A stretch of DNA of 64,000 nt from Pseudomonas sp. ANT_H4 (lineage in GTDB: Bacteria; Pseudomonadota; Gammaproteobacteria; Pseudomonadales; Pseudomonadaceae): contig NZ_VOBG01000002.1 of NCBI RefSeq assembly GCF_008369295.1, positions 186,001 through 250,000 of the forward strand, read 5' to 3'. A program made the position numbers and the translations under genes. Position 1 is the stretch's first letter. Each line of letters opens with the position of its first letter. Positions 46,755 to 59,407 of the stretch are shown here, in pieces. A model generated the notes under the pieces. That model was not told where the DNA came from and ran no database searches. It saw only the letters and a program-made list of their open reading frames with translations.

Positions 46755-46954
46755 TGTTGAGAGGCGTTGTAGCAAAAAGGCAGGTCCGATTTTGTGAGCT
46801 TCTGCTACGGTTTCTGTAGCCACGCTTGCCCTGATTTTTTGTTACAGGACCGGAGCCGAACACGGAATTTTTACCGTTTGTCGTGTTCAAACCTCGACAC
46901 AGGTCCATTGCCAATGTCCTCTGCATCATAGAATGCAAAAGTAGGAGCTTCTCC

Positions 46955-47725
46955 ATGTTCACTTCGCGTCGTCTGCTTGTTGTTGCTACGGCTGTAGCCT
47001 TGTTGTCGGGCTGTGCTTCACCCAATCCTTATGATGGTAGCCAGGGACAGGCGAACGAGGGTTCGCAAGGCATGAGCAAAACCGCCAAGTACGGCGGGCT
47101 TGGCGCACTGGCTGGTGCGTTGGCCGGTGCGGCCATTGACCATAACAACCGTGGCAAGGGTGCGCTGATCGGCGCCGCCGTCGCCGGTATCGGCGCTGCA
47201 GGTTATGGCTACTACGCTGACCAGCAGGAAAAGAAACTGCGCGAAAGCATGGCCAATACCGGTGTCGAGGTTCAGCGCCAGGGCGATCAGATCAAGCTGA
47301 TCATGCCGGGTAATATCACCTTTGCCACCAACCGTGCCGACATTGCTCCCAGCTTCTACCAGCCCCTGAATAACCTGGCGAACTCCTTGAAGGAGTTCAA
47401 CCAGAACCAGATCGAAATTGTCGGCTATACCGATAGCACCGGCACTCGTCAGCTCAACATGGACCTGTCCCAACGTCGTGCGCAAAGCGTGGCGACCTAC
47501 CTGACCTCCCAGGGTGTCAGCGGTGCCAACCTGTCGGCCCGTGGTGCCGGCCCGGATAACCCGATTGCCAGCAACGCCGACGTCAATGGCCGCGCGCAGA
47601 ACCGCCGTGTCGAGGTCAACCTCAAGGCGATTCCTGGCCAGCAGTACGGCCAACCGGCACAGCAGCAACAAGCGCCGCAGCAGAACAACCAGTTCCAGGG
47701 CAATCCTTACCAGCAGTACCAGTAA
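46955..47725 (+). CDS. OmpA-family lipoprotein with glycine zipper
   Basis: A 256-residue outer-membrane lipoprotein. The lipobox is VALLSGC with Cys20. Residues about 40-90 contain a glycine-zipper-like segment (GGLGALAGALAGAAIDHNNR and GAAVAGIGAAGYGYY). A C-terminal OmpA-like peptidoglycan-binding domain carries EIVGYTDSTGTRQLNMDLSQ and RRAQSVATYL. A glutamine-rich tail of about 30 residues follows. It resembles YiaD and the Pseudomonas OprL-like family. AGGAG precedes the ATG. A bidirectional terminator separates it from convergent dolP. Confidence 0.9.
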   Translation: MFTSRRLLVVATAVALLSGCASPNPYDGSQGQANEGSQGMSKTAKYGGLGALAGALAGAAIDHNNRGKGALIGAAVAGIGAAGYGYYADQQEKKLRESMANTGVEVQRQGDQIKLIMPGNITFATNRADIAPSFYQPLNNLANSLKEFNQNQIEIVGYTDSTGTRQLNMDLSQRRAQSVATYLTSQGVSGANLSARGAGPDNPIASNADVNGRAQNRRVEVNLKAIPGQQYGQPAQQQQAPQQNNQFQGNPYQQYQ

Positions 47726-47737
47726 CCGCAAGCCAAT

Positions 47738-47777
47738 AAAAAGGGCGCCGTGCAATCAATGCACGGCGCCCGTTTTC
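47738..47777. terminator. Bidirectional terminator between OmpA-like gene and dolP
   Basis: AAAAAGGGCGCCGTGCA / TGCACGGCGCCCGTTTT around a 5-base loop ATCAA, with A-run and T-run on the two sides, between convergent genes. Confidence 0.9.
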
Positions 47778-47794
47778 GTTGCGGCCCGGTTACA

Positions 47795-49071
<1,277 letters not shown>

Positions 49072-49443
49072 TCAGCCGTCAAACGCGTTGCGCAGCCAGT
49101 TCAGATCGGCGGTTCCGTGCGGGGTGCTTTCTATGGCGACCACATCGAAACGGCAGGGGTAATCGGCCCAGCGACGCTCGCTCAGCAGGAAAAACTGCGC
49201 GGCGAGTATCAGCTTTTGACGCTTGCGCCCGTCGATACTGGCGAGCGCGCCACCCCATTGTGCGTGTTTTCTGTAGCGGACTTCGACGAATACTACTGTA
49301 TCGCCGTCAAGCATGACCAGATCAAGCTCGCCGCGTTTGCACAACCAGTTCTGCGCCACCAGCCGCAGGCCCTGTTGTTGCAAGTGTTTGAGAGCTTGAA
49401 GTTCGGCGTCCTTGCCGCTTTGTGCGCTTGACCGCTGGGGCAT
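49072..49443 (-). CDS. yraN: YraN, UPF0102 endonuclease-fold protein
   Basis: A 123-residue protein of the UPF0102 family with the restriction-endonuclease-like core GELDLVMLDGDTVVFVEVRY, in which Glu, Asp and Glu-x-(Lys/Arg) form a nuclease-type metal site. The physiological role is uncertain; it resembles Holliday junction-type nucleases. Its ATG at 49443 shares one base with the lpoA stop (TGATG), so the frame's extension into lpoA is not used. It is translated with lpoA. Confidence 0.92.
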   Translation of the reverse strand: MPQRSSAQSGKDAELQALKHLQQQGLRLVAQNWLCKRGELDLVMLDGDTVVFVEVRYRKHAQWGGALASIDGRKRQKLILAAQFFLLSERRWADYPCRFDVVAIESTPHGTADLNWLRNAFDG

Positions 49444-51254
49444 CAGCGCGGGGTATCGGGCAGGCGTTGAACCTGGCCACTGACGAACTGTGCCCATGGC
49501 ATCTGGCGTTCGACCCGCTGAGTCGGGGTCATGCCCAGGCTGCCGGAGAGGCCGTCAATGCGAGTATCCGGCAGTGCCTTGAGCTGACCCAGGCGTGGGG
49601 CCAGGCGGTAGGCGTCAACGCCCATTGCGTAGAGTCGGCCCAGGCTGCCGTTGGCCTGTGGCCATTGTGCGGCGACCTGATTGCGCAACGGGTCAGTGGT
49701 ATTGAGCAGCCATGGCGTTTCGCAGAACAGAATGCCGTTCATGTCGAGGTACTGGTTCTTGTCGCCACTGGCGCTGAACACGTGGGAGGTGGCATACACC
49801 GGAACATCACCTGCGTACTGGAAGTTCAGGGTCGGCTTGATCTGCTGGGCTTGCTGCGGTGTTACGGCCAGGAAGATGAACTCGATGTCCTGGCGGCGCG
49901 ATGGCTGCGCGGAAACATCGGTGCCGACGGTGCTTTGCAGGCTCTTGGCGCGACCTTCGCTTTGGCGCAACTGGAACAGATCGGCAATCTGCTGGGCCAG
50001 GGCGACCGGCTGGTCAACGTGTTCGACACCGATCACGGTGCCGCCATTGGCTTCCCAGTCCTGGCGGAAGGCCTTGAATACACGGTCACCCCATTCGCCT
50101 TTCGGCACCATGGCGGCTGCGCGGTGCAGGCCGTCGGCGCGGGCGCGGCGGGAGACTTCGCGGGCTTCGTCCTCGGCAGCCAGACCGAACTGGAACAGTT
50201 GCGCAGGACCTTGGTCACCCTCGCTGTAGTTCAGGGCGAGGGTAGTGATAGGTAATTGCGGGCGAGCATTGAGTTGCTTGACCAGCGGTTTCTCCAGCGG
50301 GCCGATCACTAGTTGCACACCGGCAGCCTGGGCCTTGCTGTAGAAATCATCGATGGAGGTCAGGCGCGAGCTGTCGTAAAACTCGATGATCGGTGGTTTT
50401 TGCCCGGCTTGTTCAGCCTGGTAGTGCGCAGCCATGAAGCCTTCGCGCAGAGCCTTGGCTACTGCGGCCAGCGGACCTTCCTGGGGCAGCAGCAGGGCGA
50501 TTTTGTTCAGGGGCTGGCTGGCCAGTTCCTTGAGCTTGGTCAGCGGCAGCGGCAGTTGGATTGCAGCAGGGTGGCCAGGGTTCTGGGCGCGCCATGTGTC
50601 GATGGCGGCTTGCTGTTGTTCCAGAGTGCCGGCGCTCTTGACTGCAAGGGCGAGGCTGATCCAGCCGTCGAGCGTTGGGTTATTGGTCGCTTGCAGTTGC
50701 TCTGCAGGCAAGGCAGCAATCAAGGTCCAGATGGCTTCATGGTTGCTGCTGGCGGCGTCGCCGCTGAGCAGCGGGGCCATGTCGACACGCTCGCGAGCGG
50801 CGGCCAGGGTCTGGCCATCAGCTTCATAAGCGCGTGCATGCACGGTGCCTGTACGGATCTGTTGTTCCGGCGGCAGCTCCTTGAGGTTTTTCAGGCTCAG
50901 ATGGTTCAGGGCCGTCAACGCCGCCTTGGGCTGGTTGCGAGTCATGGCCAGTTCTGCCGCCAGGGTGCTGGCGAACACCTGTCCCGCAGGCTTGAGGCTA
51001 TCCAGTGGCACTTGCGCAAGGATCTGCGCGGAACGTCCGGGATTGTTCTGGTGAAAAGCCAGGTCCGCCGCGCTCAGGCGCAGCAGCGAGGCTTTTTCAG
51101 GCGTCTTGGCCGAAGCGGCCTGTTCGAGCAGTTGCTCGATACTGGCATCCGGAGTCCGTGGGAGGTCGCCAAGGCTGGACGAGGGCGAGCTGGCGCAAGC
51201 GGCCAACAGGGCAGCGAGGCAGAGGGCAGAGAACAGCCGCAGACAAGCGATCAT
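49443..51254 (-). CDS. lpoA: LpoA, penicillin-binding protein activator
   Basis: A 603-residue outer-membrane lipoprotein that stimulates the class A synthase PBP1A. The signal ends in the lipobox LLAAC (Cys20). An N-terminal helical TPR-like half (residues about 40-260) is followed by a C-terminal periplasmic-binding-protein-like half starting near NKIALLLPQEGPLAAVAKAL. ATG 51254 is preferred: AGGAA lies 7 bases upstream and the signal peptide then starts MIACLRLF; the frame is open to 51278. It is divergent from rsmI, as in other gammaproteobacteria. Confidence 0.94.
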   Translation of the reverse strand: MIACLRLFSALCLAALLAACASSPSSSLGDLPRTPDASIEQLLEQAASAKTPEKASLLRLSAADLAFHQNNPGRSAQILAQVPLDSLKPAGQVFASTLAAELAMTRNQPKAALTALNHLSLKNLKELPPEQQIRTGTVHARAYEADGQTLAAARERVDMAPLLSGDAASSNHEAIWTLIAALPAEQLQATNNPTLDGWISLALAVKSAGTLEQQQAAIDTWRAQNPGHPAAIQLPLPLTKLKELASQPLNKIALLLPQEGPLAAVAKALREGFMAAHYQAEQAGQKPPIIEFYDSSRLTSIDDFYSKAQAAGVQLVIGPLEKPLVKQLNARPQLPITTLALNYSEGDQGPAQLFQFGLAAEDEAREVSRRARADGLHRAAAMVPKGEWGDRVFKAFRQDWEANGGTVIGVEHVDQPVALAQQIADLFQLRQSEGRAKSLQSTVGTDVSAQPSRRQDIEFIFLAVTPQQAQQIKPTLNFQYAGDVPVYATSHVFSASGDKNQYLDMNGILFCETPWLLNTTDPLRNQVAAQWPQANGSLGRLYAMGVDAYRLAPRLGQLKALPDTRIDGLSGSLGMTPTQRVERQMPWAQFVSGQVQRLPDTPR

Positions 51255-51473
51255 GTAAGTGTTCCTGATACCGATCAAATTAGCGTGGAATTGTACCCAA
51301 GCACTGGCCGGGGCGCGATGTTACTGGCGTGAAACCGTCTATTTAGATCGTGTAAATATTGCCGGGCACTACCAAAGTCAACAAACAGGCCGGCCGCGAG
51401 CGATCCCGGTGGCGCATTTTTTTGACGTCTACGCGCTACAATGTGGCTTTTGCCAATCATCGAGGTGTGCGCT
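51255..51473. promoter_or_regulatory. Divergent promoter region lpoA / rsmI
   Basis: Both genes need promoters in this 219-bp gap. TACAAT at 51437-51442 is a likely -10 for rsmI and would put transcription start near 51449, downstream of an in-frame ATG at 51441. That favours the later TTG start. No good -35 is seen for either direction. Confidence 0.45.
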
Positions 51474-52346
51474 TTGACTGCTCCAGGTCCTTTGAATTCC
51501 ACTGCTGGCTCGCTTTTTGTGGTGGCGACGCCCATTGGCAATCTGGACGACATCAGTGCACGGGCATTGAAAGTGTTGCGTGAAGCCAAACTGATTGCCG
51601 CTGAAGATACTCGCCACTCCCTGCGTTTAATGCAGCATTTCGGTATTTCCACACCGCTTGCGGCTTGCCATGAGCACAACGAGCGTGAGGAGGGTAGCCG
51701 CTTTATCACCCGACTGCTGGCTGGCGATGATGTGGCGCTGATCTCCGATGCCGGCACGCCGTTGATCTCCGATCCTGGCTACCACCTGGTGCGTCAGGCG
51801 CGGGCTGCTGGTATCAATGTAGTGCCTGTTCCGGGAGCGTGCGCGCTGATTGCGGCATTGTCTGCGGCCGGTTTGCCGTCGGACCGCTTTATCTTTGAAG
51901 GCTTTCTGCCGGCTAAGGCCGTAGGGCGACGGGCGCGTCTTGAATTGTTGAAGGAAGAGCCGCGCACCCTGATCTTCTATGAAGCCCCACACCGCATTCT
52001 TGAATGCCTGCAAGATATGGAGCTGGTGTTTGGTGGTGAGCGCTTGGCGTTGCTGGCACGGGAGCTGACCAAGACTTTCGAAACCCTCAAGGGCCTGCCG
52101 TTGGAAGCGTTGCGCGCGTTTGTCGAGGGTGACAGTAACCAGCAGCGCGGCGAATGCGTGGTGCTGGTGGCGGGTTGGTCGGCACCGGAAAGCGAAGATG
52201 CTGTCGGTAGCGAGGCGATGCGGGTCCTGGATTTGCTGCTTAAAGAGATGCCCCTCAAGCGTGCAGCCGCCCTGGCGGCGGAAATTACCGGCGTGCGCAA
52301 GAATGTGCTTTATCAAGCCGCGCTCGATAAGCAGAAGAGTGAATAG
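51474..52346 (+). CDS. rsmI: 16S rRNA (cytidine-1402-2'-O)-methyltransferase
   Basis: A 290-residue tetrapyrrole-methylase-fold enzyme that methylates the ribose of C1402 in the decoding centre of 16S rRNA. Hallmarks are LFVVATPIGNLDDISARALK, LIAAEDTRHS, and ALISDAGTPLISDPGYHLV. TTG 51474 is chosen as start because GAGG lies 8 bases upstream. The open frame begins with an ATG at 51441 that overlaps the likely -10 element. It is followed 94 bp later by rnpB. Confidence 0.92.
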   Translation: MTAPGPLNSTAGSLFVVATPIGNLDDISARALKVLREAKLIAAEDTRHSLRLMQHFGISTPLAACHEHNEREEGSRFITRLLAGDDVALISDAGTPLISDPGYHLVRQARAAGINVVPVPGACALIAALSAAGLPSDRFIFEGFLPAKAVGRRARLELLKEEPRTLIFYEAPHRILECLQDMELVFGGERLALLARELTKTFETLKGLPLEALRAFVEGDSNQQRGECVVLVAGWSAPESEDAVGSEAMRVLDLLLKEMPLKRAAALAAEITGVRKNVLYQAALDKQKSE

Positions 52347-52402
52347 TTCCGCCGTTTAACCTGCGATACGTCGGAAGATGATGGCACTGCTGGCTTTAAA
52401 GC

Positions 52403-52430
52403 TTGTTCTGAAGGGCCCGTGCCGTTAATC
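52403..52430 (+). promoter_or_regulatory. Candidate rnpB promoter
   Basis: TTGTTC (52403-52408) and TTAATC (52425-52430), separated by 16 bp, lie 10 bp before the predicted RNase P RNA 5' end. The spacing fits a sigma-70 promoter; the -10 is imperfect. Confidence 0.5.
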
Positions 52431-52440
52431 TTCGCGGCGG

Positions 52441-52795
52441 AGAGTCGATTGGACAGTCGCTGCCCTCTATGAAAATTAGGGGGGGGAGGAAAGTCCGGGC
52501 TCCATAGGGCGAAGTGCCAGGTAATGCCTGGGAGGCGTGAGCCTACGGAAAGTGCCACAGAAAATAACCGCCTAAGTACTTCGGTGCCGGTAAGGGTGAA
52601 AAGGTGCGGTAAGAGCGCACCGCACGACTGGCAACAGTTCGTGGCTAGGTAAACCCCACTTGGAGCAAGACCAAATAGGGTTCCAAGGCGTGGCCCGCGC
52701 TGGAACCGGGTAGGTTGCTAAAGATGTCCAGTGATGGCCATCGTAGACGAATGACTGTTCAAGACAGAACCCGGCTTATAGATCGACTCTCCACC
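52441..52795 (+). ncRNA. rnpB: RNase P RNA, type A
   Basis: The catalytic RNA of RNase P, about 355 nt. The 5' end AGAGTCGATTGGACAGTCGC and 3' end GATCGACTCTCC pair to form helix P1. The universal core GAGGAAAGTCCGGGCTCC lies near 52486-52503. Its partner in helix P4 and the conserved CGTAGACGAATGACTG lie near the 3' end. The GGTAGGTTGCTAAAG-like region is the tRNA CCA-contact side. Placement between rsmI and mraZ is the Pseudomonas arrangement. Ends are estimated to within a few bases. Confidence 0.98.
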
Positions 52796-53045
52796 TTTTT
52801 CCCCTCTGTCCGACTCTCGGGCAGAAACCTGGTAGTAACGCAAGAATCCCTCCCTGCCAAATCGTTGGCAGATGCGTCTTCGTAATACCGAAAAAATCTT
52901 ACTCTTAATAAATTACTTTAACTTCAATCTCTAGTTCTTTGAGTCACTTGTGGTTGTTGAGTCAAAACCGCCTTGGAACTCTCGTTTCTCTTCCTTTTAC
53001 CTTCCTAAATCTCCGTTCTGTAAGGCTTTTCCTTTAATCCGCGCC

Positions 53046-53075
53046 TTGACGGTGTGGTAGGCGCATTCCTATAGT
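53046..53075 (+). promoter_or_regulatory. mraZ (division cluster) promoter
   Basis: TTGACG (53046-53051) and TATAGT (53070-53075) with an 18-bp spacer form a good sigma-70 promoter. Transcription would start near 53082, at the first MraZ box, so bound MraZ would block it. Confidence 0.75.
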
Positions 53076-53083
53076 GTGCGCAA

Positions 53084-53107
53084 GTGGCGGAAAGTGGCAC
53101 AAAGTGG
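53084..53107 (+). promoter_or_regulatory. Three MraZ-binding repeats
   Basis: AAGTGGC, AAGTGGC and AAGTGGG place GTGG at 53084, 53094 and 53104, exactly 10 bp apart, on one face of the helix. MraZ rings are known to bind GTGG-type direct repeats with this spacing upstream of their own gene and repress the operon. Confidence 0.9.
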
Positions 53108-53149
53108 GTTTTTTGAACGTAAAACGCTAAAAATGGGAGAAGCGCATCT

Positions 53150-53605
53150 GTGTTTCGCGGAGCTAACGCTATCAGTCTCGATGCAAAAGGCCGTCTCGCT
53201 ATGCCGAGCCGGTATCGTGACGAGCTTATTTCGCGAAGTTCCGGACAGTTAATCATCACTATCGATGCCGTTGACCCTTGTTTGTGCGTTTACCCACTCG
53301 ACGAGTGGGAACTGATTGAAACCAAGTTGCGTGCCCTGCCTTCATTGCGTGAAGAAAACCGCCGTCTGCAACGTTTGCTGATTGGTAATGCCGTCGACCT
53401 TGAGCTCGATGGCAGTGGTCGTTTCCTGGTCCCACCGCGTCTGCGCGAATACGCCAAGCTGGATAAGCGCGCAATGCTGGTAGGCCAACTGAACAAGTTC
53501 CAATTGTGGGACGAGGATGCCTGGGATGCTGTTTCTGCAGCGGACCTGGCTGCTATTCAACAACCGGGCGCCATGCCTGATGAACTGCGTGATTTGATCC
53601 TGTGA
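53150..53605 (+). CDS. mraZ: MraZ, transcriptional regulator of the division cluster
   Basis: A 151-residue AbrB-fold DNA-binding protein with two tandem SpoVT/AbrB-like domains, [20 protein letters not shown] near the N-terminus and [19 protein letters not shown] in the second half. Rings of MraZ repress the mra/dcw promoter through the GTGG repeats upstream. The start is GTG 53150 with GGGAGA 9 bases upstream, a weaker start that may limit its level. Its stop overlaps the rsmH GTG start, so the genes are coupled. Confidence 0.95.
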   Translation: MFRGANAISLDAKGRLAMPSRYRDELISRSSGQLIITIDAVDPCLCVYPLDEWELIETKLRALPSLREENRRLQRLLIGNAVDLELDGSGRFLVPPRLREYAKLDKRAMLVGQLNKFQLWDEDAWDAVSAADLAAIQQPGAMPDELRDLIL

Positions 53606-54545
53606 CTATTGATAGCGGCTTTAACCACATCACCGTACTGCTTGACGAAGCCGTCCAGGCTCTCGCCGTACGCCCTGATGGTTGCTATTTAGATGGCACA
53701 TTCGGGCGTGGCGGGCACAGCCGCTTGATACTCAGTCAGCTCGGTTCCGACGGGAAACTCCTCGGGTTCGACAAAGACCCTCAAGCGATTGCCACCGGGC
53801 AAGCGCTAGCGGCCGAAGACGGCCGCTTTGTCGTTGTGCAGCGCAGTTTTGCCGAGCTCGGTGCGGAAGTCGCTGAGCGTGGCATGGCAGGTAAGCTGGC
53901 CGGGGTCCTGCTGGACCTGGGCGTGTCGTCTCCACAGCTGGACGACCCTGAGCGCGGCTTCAGTTTCATGAACGACGGCCCGCTGGACATGCGCATGGAC
54001 CCGACCCGTGGTGTCAGCGCCGCGCAGTTCATCGCCACCGCTCCAGTGGAAGAAATCGCCCGTGTGTTCAAGGAGTACGGTGAAGAGCGTTTCTCCGGTC
54101 GCATGGCCCGCGCCGTGGCCGAGCGCCGGGTAATCCAACCGTTCGAACGCACCGCCGACCTGGCCGAAGTGCTGAAAGTTGCCAACCCTGCGTGGGAAAA
54201 GGGCAAGAACCCGGCCACCCGCGCTTTCCAGGGGCTGCGCATTCACGTCAACAACGAATTGGGCGATCTGGAGACCGGCCTCGAAGCTGCTCTGGAATCC
54301 CTGGAAGTGGGTGGTCGCCTGGTGGTGATCAGCTTCCACTCCCTGGAAGACCGTATCGTCAAGCTGTTCATGCGTCGTCTGGTCAAGGGCGAAACCGATA
54401 ACCTGCCGCGCAACCTGCCGGTACGTTTCGAAGCCTTTGTGCCGAAAATAAAAATCCATGGCAAAGCGCAGTTCGCCTCCGAAGCCGAACTCAAGGCCAA
54501 CCCACGTGCTCGCAGCGCTGTCATGCGCGTCGCGGAGAAGCTGCG

Positions 54546-54549
<4 letters not shown>
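53602..54549 (+). CDS. rsmH: 16S rRNA (cytosine-1402-N4)-methyltransferase
   Basis: A 315-residue methyltransferase (MraW) acting on the base of C1402, the same nucleotide whose ribose is methylated by RsmI, encoded 1.3 kb upstream. The SAM-binding motif is [16 protein letters not shown]. Further motifs are [20 protein letters not shown] and [12 protein letters not shown]. It starts at GTG 53602 inside a GTGA overlap with mraZ and ends in a second GTGA overlap with ftsL. Confidence 0.97.
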
Positions 54550-56580
<2,031 letters not shown>

Positions 56581-56581
<1 letters not shown>

Positions 56582-58044
56582 TGTCTCTTAGCCTGAACAA
56601 AATTTTTGCCCACGCTGGCCGCGATCTGCTGATTCGCGAATTGACTTTGGACAGCCGTAACGTACGTGCCGGCGACCTGTTCCTGGCGGTGCCAGGCGGC
56701 AAGTTCGACGGCCGCTCCCATATCGCCGACGCCTTGCAGCGTGGTGCGGCAGCAGTGGCCTATGAAGTCGATGGTACTACCGTACTGCCAATTACCGATG
56801 TGCCCTTGATTCCGGTCAAGGGCCTGGCGGCGCAGCTGTCGGATATCGCCGGACGCTTTTATGGCGACCCGAGCCGTACCCTGAACCTGATTGGTGTCAC
56901 CGGTACCAACGGCAAGACCAGCGTGACCCAATTGGTCGCCCAGGCTCTAGACCTGCTAGGCCAGCACTGCGGCATTGTCGGTACCCTGGGCACTGGTTTT
57001 TATGGCGCGCTGCAAAGCGGCCTGCACACCACGCCCAACCCGATTGCCGTCCAGGCGACCCTCGCCGACCTGAAAAAGGCCGGTGCCAAGGCGGTTGCCA
57101 TGGAAGTATCGTCCCACGGCCTGGATCAGGGCCGGGTCACCGCCCTGGCCTTCGACGTGGCGGTGATGACGAACCTGTCTCGCGATCACCTGGATTACCA
57201 CGGCACCATGGAGGCTTACGCTGATGCCAAGGCCAAGCTGTTTGCCTGGAATGACCTGAAGTGCCGGGTAGTCAATCTGGATGATGAATTCGGTCGGCGG
57301 TTGGCAGCACAAAAAAGTGAAGCACGCCTGATCAGCTACAGCTTGGAAGATTCCAGCGCGTACCTTTATTGCCGCGAAGCCCGGTTTGACGACGAAGGCG
57401 TGCGCGCCACGCTGGTGACGCCTCAGGGTGAGCACCACTTGCGCAGCACCTTGCTGGGTCGCTTCAACCTGAGCAATGTCCTCGCTGCCATCGGCGCCTT
57501 GCTCGGTCTGGATTACGCCCTGGACGAAATCCTGCGAGTGCTGCCCAAGCTCGAAGGGCCAATTGGTCGCATGCAGCGCCTCGGCGGCGGCACGCAGCCG
57601 TTGGTGGTGGTCGATTACGCTCACACTCCCGATGCCCTGGAAAAAGTCCTGCTGGCCCTGCGCCCCCACGCCAAGGGCAAGTTGCTGTGCCTGTTCGGCT
57701 GTGGCGGTGACCGCGATCGCGGCAAGCGCCCATTGATGGCCGAAGTGGTGGAGCGTTTGGCCGATGGCGTGCTCGTCACCGACGACAACCCGCGCAGCGA
57801 AGCACCGAGCCAGATTTTCGACGATATCCGCGAAGGATTTGTCGACGTCGCGAAAGTGACCTTTGTTGCCGGCCGCGGCGCCGCCATCGCCCAACTGATT
57901 GCCAGCGCCGGCGCTGACGATGTGGTGGTGCTCGCCGGTAAAGGCCACGAGGATTACCAGGAAATCAACGGCGAACGCCATGCCTTCTCCGATCTGGTAG
58001 AAGCCGATCACGCCTTGACTGCGTGGGAGGTGGCCCATGCTTAA
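56581..58044 (+). CDS. murE: UDP-MurNAc-L-Ala-D-Glu:meso-diaminopimelate ligase
   Basis: A 487-residue Mur ligase adding the third residue of the stem peptide. The ATP loop is GVTGTNGKT at residues 105-113. The acceptor-specifying motif DNPR in VTDDNPRSEAP shows that the amino acid is meso-diaminopimelate rather than lysine. The GRMQRLGGG and HTPDALEKVL segments are also standard. It overlaps ftsI by 1 bp and murF by 8 bp. Confidence 0.97.
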
Positions 58045-59407
58045 AGCGCTCAAACTCAGCGAACTTACCCAGATTTTGTCGGCTCGTGTGCTGTCGGCCG
58101 ATTGCAGCTTTGACGGCGTCAGCATCGACAGCCGGGCGATCAAGCCTGGGCAACTGTTCGTCGCCTTGGCCGGTCCTCGCTTCGACGGCCATGATTACTT
58201 GAATGACGTTGCTGCCAAAGGCGCTGTCGGCGCCCTGGTACAACATGAAGTCGCTGATTCGATGCTGCCGCAGTTGCTGGTGGCCGACACTCGTCTGGCC
58301 TTGGGCCAACTGGGTGACCTGAACCGCGCCGCCTTCGGCAATCCTGTCGCGGCCATTACCGGCTCCAGCGGCAAGACCACCGTCAAGGAACTGCTGGCCG
58401 GCATCCTGCGCACGCGCGGGCCAGTACTGGCCACTCGTGGCAACCTGAACAATGATTTCGGCGTCCCGCTGACCCTGCTCGAACTGGCCCCGGAACACAC
58501 GGCGGCGGTGATCGAGTTGGGGGCTTCGCGCCTTGGCGAAATCGCCTACACCGTGGCCATGACCCGGCCCCATGTCGCCGTGATCAACAATGCGGGCACT
58601 GCCCACGTTGGCGAGTTCGGCGGCCCGGAGAAAATCGTCGAGGCCAAGGGTGAAATTCTTGAAGGCCTGGATGCTTCCGGCACCGCGGTGCTGAACCTTG
58701 ATGACAAGGCTTTTGAGATCTGGCGTGTACGCGCCGCCGGTCGCAAGGTCTTGAGCTTCTCGGTGCGTAATGCCGCCGCCGATTTTCACGCATCAGGTAT
58801 CACCGTCGACGCACGGGGCTGCCCGGCTTTCACCTTGCATAGCCCGCAAGGCGATGAACACGTGCAGTTGAATCTGCTGGGCAACCACAACGTCGCCAAC
58901 GCACTGGCCGCTGCTGCTGCCGCTTACGTATTGGGCGTCTCGCTGTTCGGTATTGCTACCGGCCTTGGCGCGGTGCAACCGGTCAAGGGCCGCACCGTTG
59001 CGCAGTTGGCAACTAACGGCATGCGCGTCATTGATGACACCTACAACGCCAACCAGTCCTCGATCTGTGCCGCCATCGACCTGCTGACCGGCTTCGAGGG
59101 TCGCAAGGTGCTGGTTCTTGGCGATATCGCCGAACTGGGCGACTGGGCTGAACAAGCTCACCGCGAAGTCGGCGCTTATGCCGCAGGCAAAGTGGATGCG
59201 CTGTACGCCGTGGGATCGAACATGGCCTACGCCGTGAACGCCTTCGGGCCGGGCGCGCAGCACTTCGCTACTCAGGCCGAGCTGATCCAGGCGCTGAACG
59301 CCGCAGAACAAGACAAACACACCACTATTTTGATCAAGGGATCGCGCAGCGCGGTGATGGAAAACGTCGTCGCGGCCTTGTGTGGCTCAAGTATGGAGAA
59401 ACATTAA
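58037..59407 (+). CDS. murF: UDP-MurNAc-tripeptide D-Ala-D-Ala ligase
   Basis: A 456-residue Mur ligase that adds D-Ala-D-Ala to complete the pentapeptide precursor. The ATP loop is [12 protein letters not shown] starting at residue 107. Later segments include [26 protein letters not shown] and [12 protein letters not shown], all typical of MurF. The start overlaps the murE end by 8 bp. The stop shares one base with the mraY ATG. Confidence 0.97.
   Translation: MLKALKLSELTQILSARVLSADCSFDGVSIDSRAIKPGQLFVALAGPRFDGHDYLNDVAAKGAVGALVQHEVADSMLPQLLVADTRLALGQLGDLNRAAFGNPVAAITGSSGKTTVKELLAGILRTRGPVLATRGNLNNDFGVPLTLLELAPEHTAAVIELGASRLGEIAYTVAMTRPHVAVINNAGTAHVGEFGGPEKIVEAKGEILEGLDASGTAVLNLDDKAFEIWRVRAAGRKVLSFSVRNAAADFHASGITVDARGCPAFTLHSPQGDEHVQLNLLGNHNVANALAAAAAAYVLGVSLFGIATGLGAVQPVKGRTVAQLATNGMRVIDDTYNANQSSICAAIDLLTGFEGRKVLVLGDIAELGDWAEQAHREVGAYAAGKVDALYAVGSNMAYAVNAFGPGAQHFATQAELIQALNAAEQDKHTTILIKGSRSAVMENVVAALCGSSMEKH

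Larger units (their letters stand above)
52796..53149 (+). promoter_or_regulatory. Intergenic region rnpB-mraZ with division-cluster control
   Basis: This 354-bp gap is notably AT-rich after 52880. It contains a stem CTGCCAA/TTGGCAG with loop ATCG (52854-52871) that may help end rnpB. It also contains two TGAGTCA palindromes (52940-52946 and 52958-52964), 18 bp apart, and the mraZ promoter with MraZ boxes listed separately. No gene is supported; an 84-codon minus-strand frame is fortuitous. Confidence 0.6.

Noticed and set aside
51422..51427. TTGACG upstream of rsmI as a -35 box
   Set aside because: It lies only 9 bp before TACAAT, too close for a working sigma-70 pair.
53005..53259. 84-codon minus-strand frame over the mraZ promoter
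   Set aside because: It covers the mraZ promoter, MraZ boxes and start in antisense, with no ribosome-binding site.
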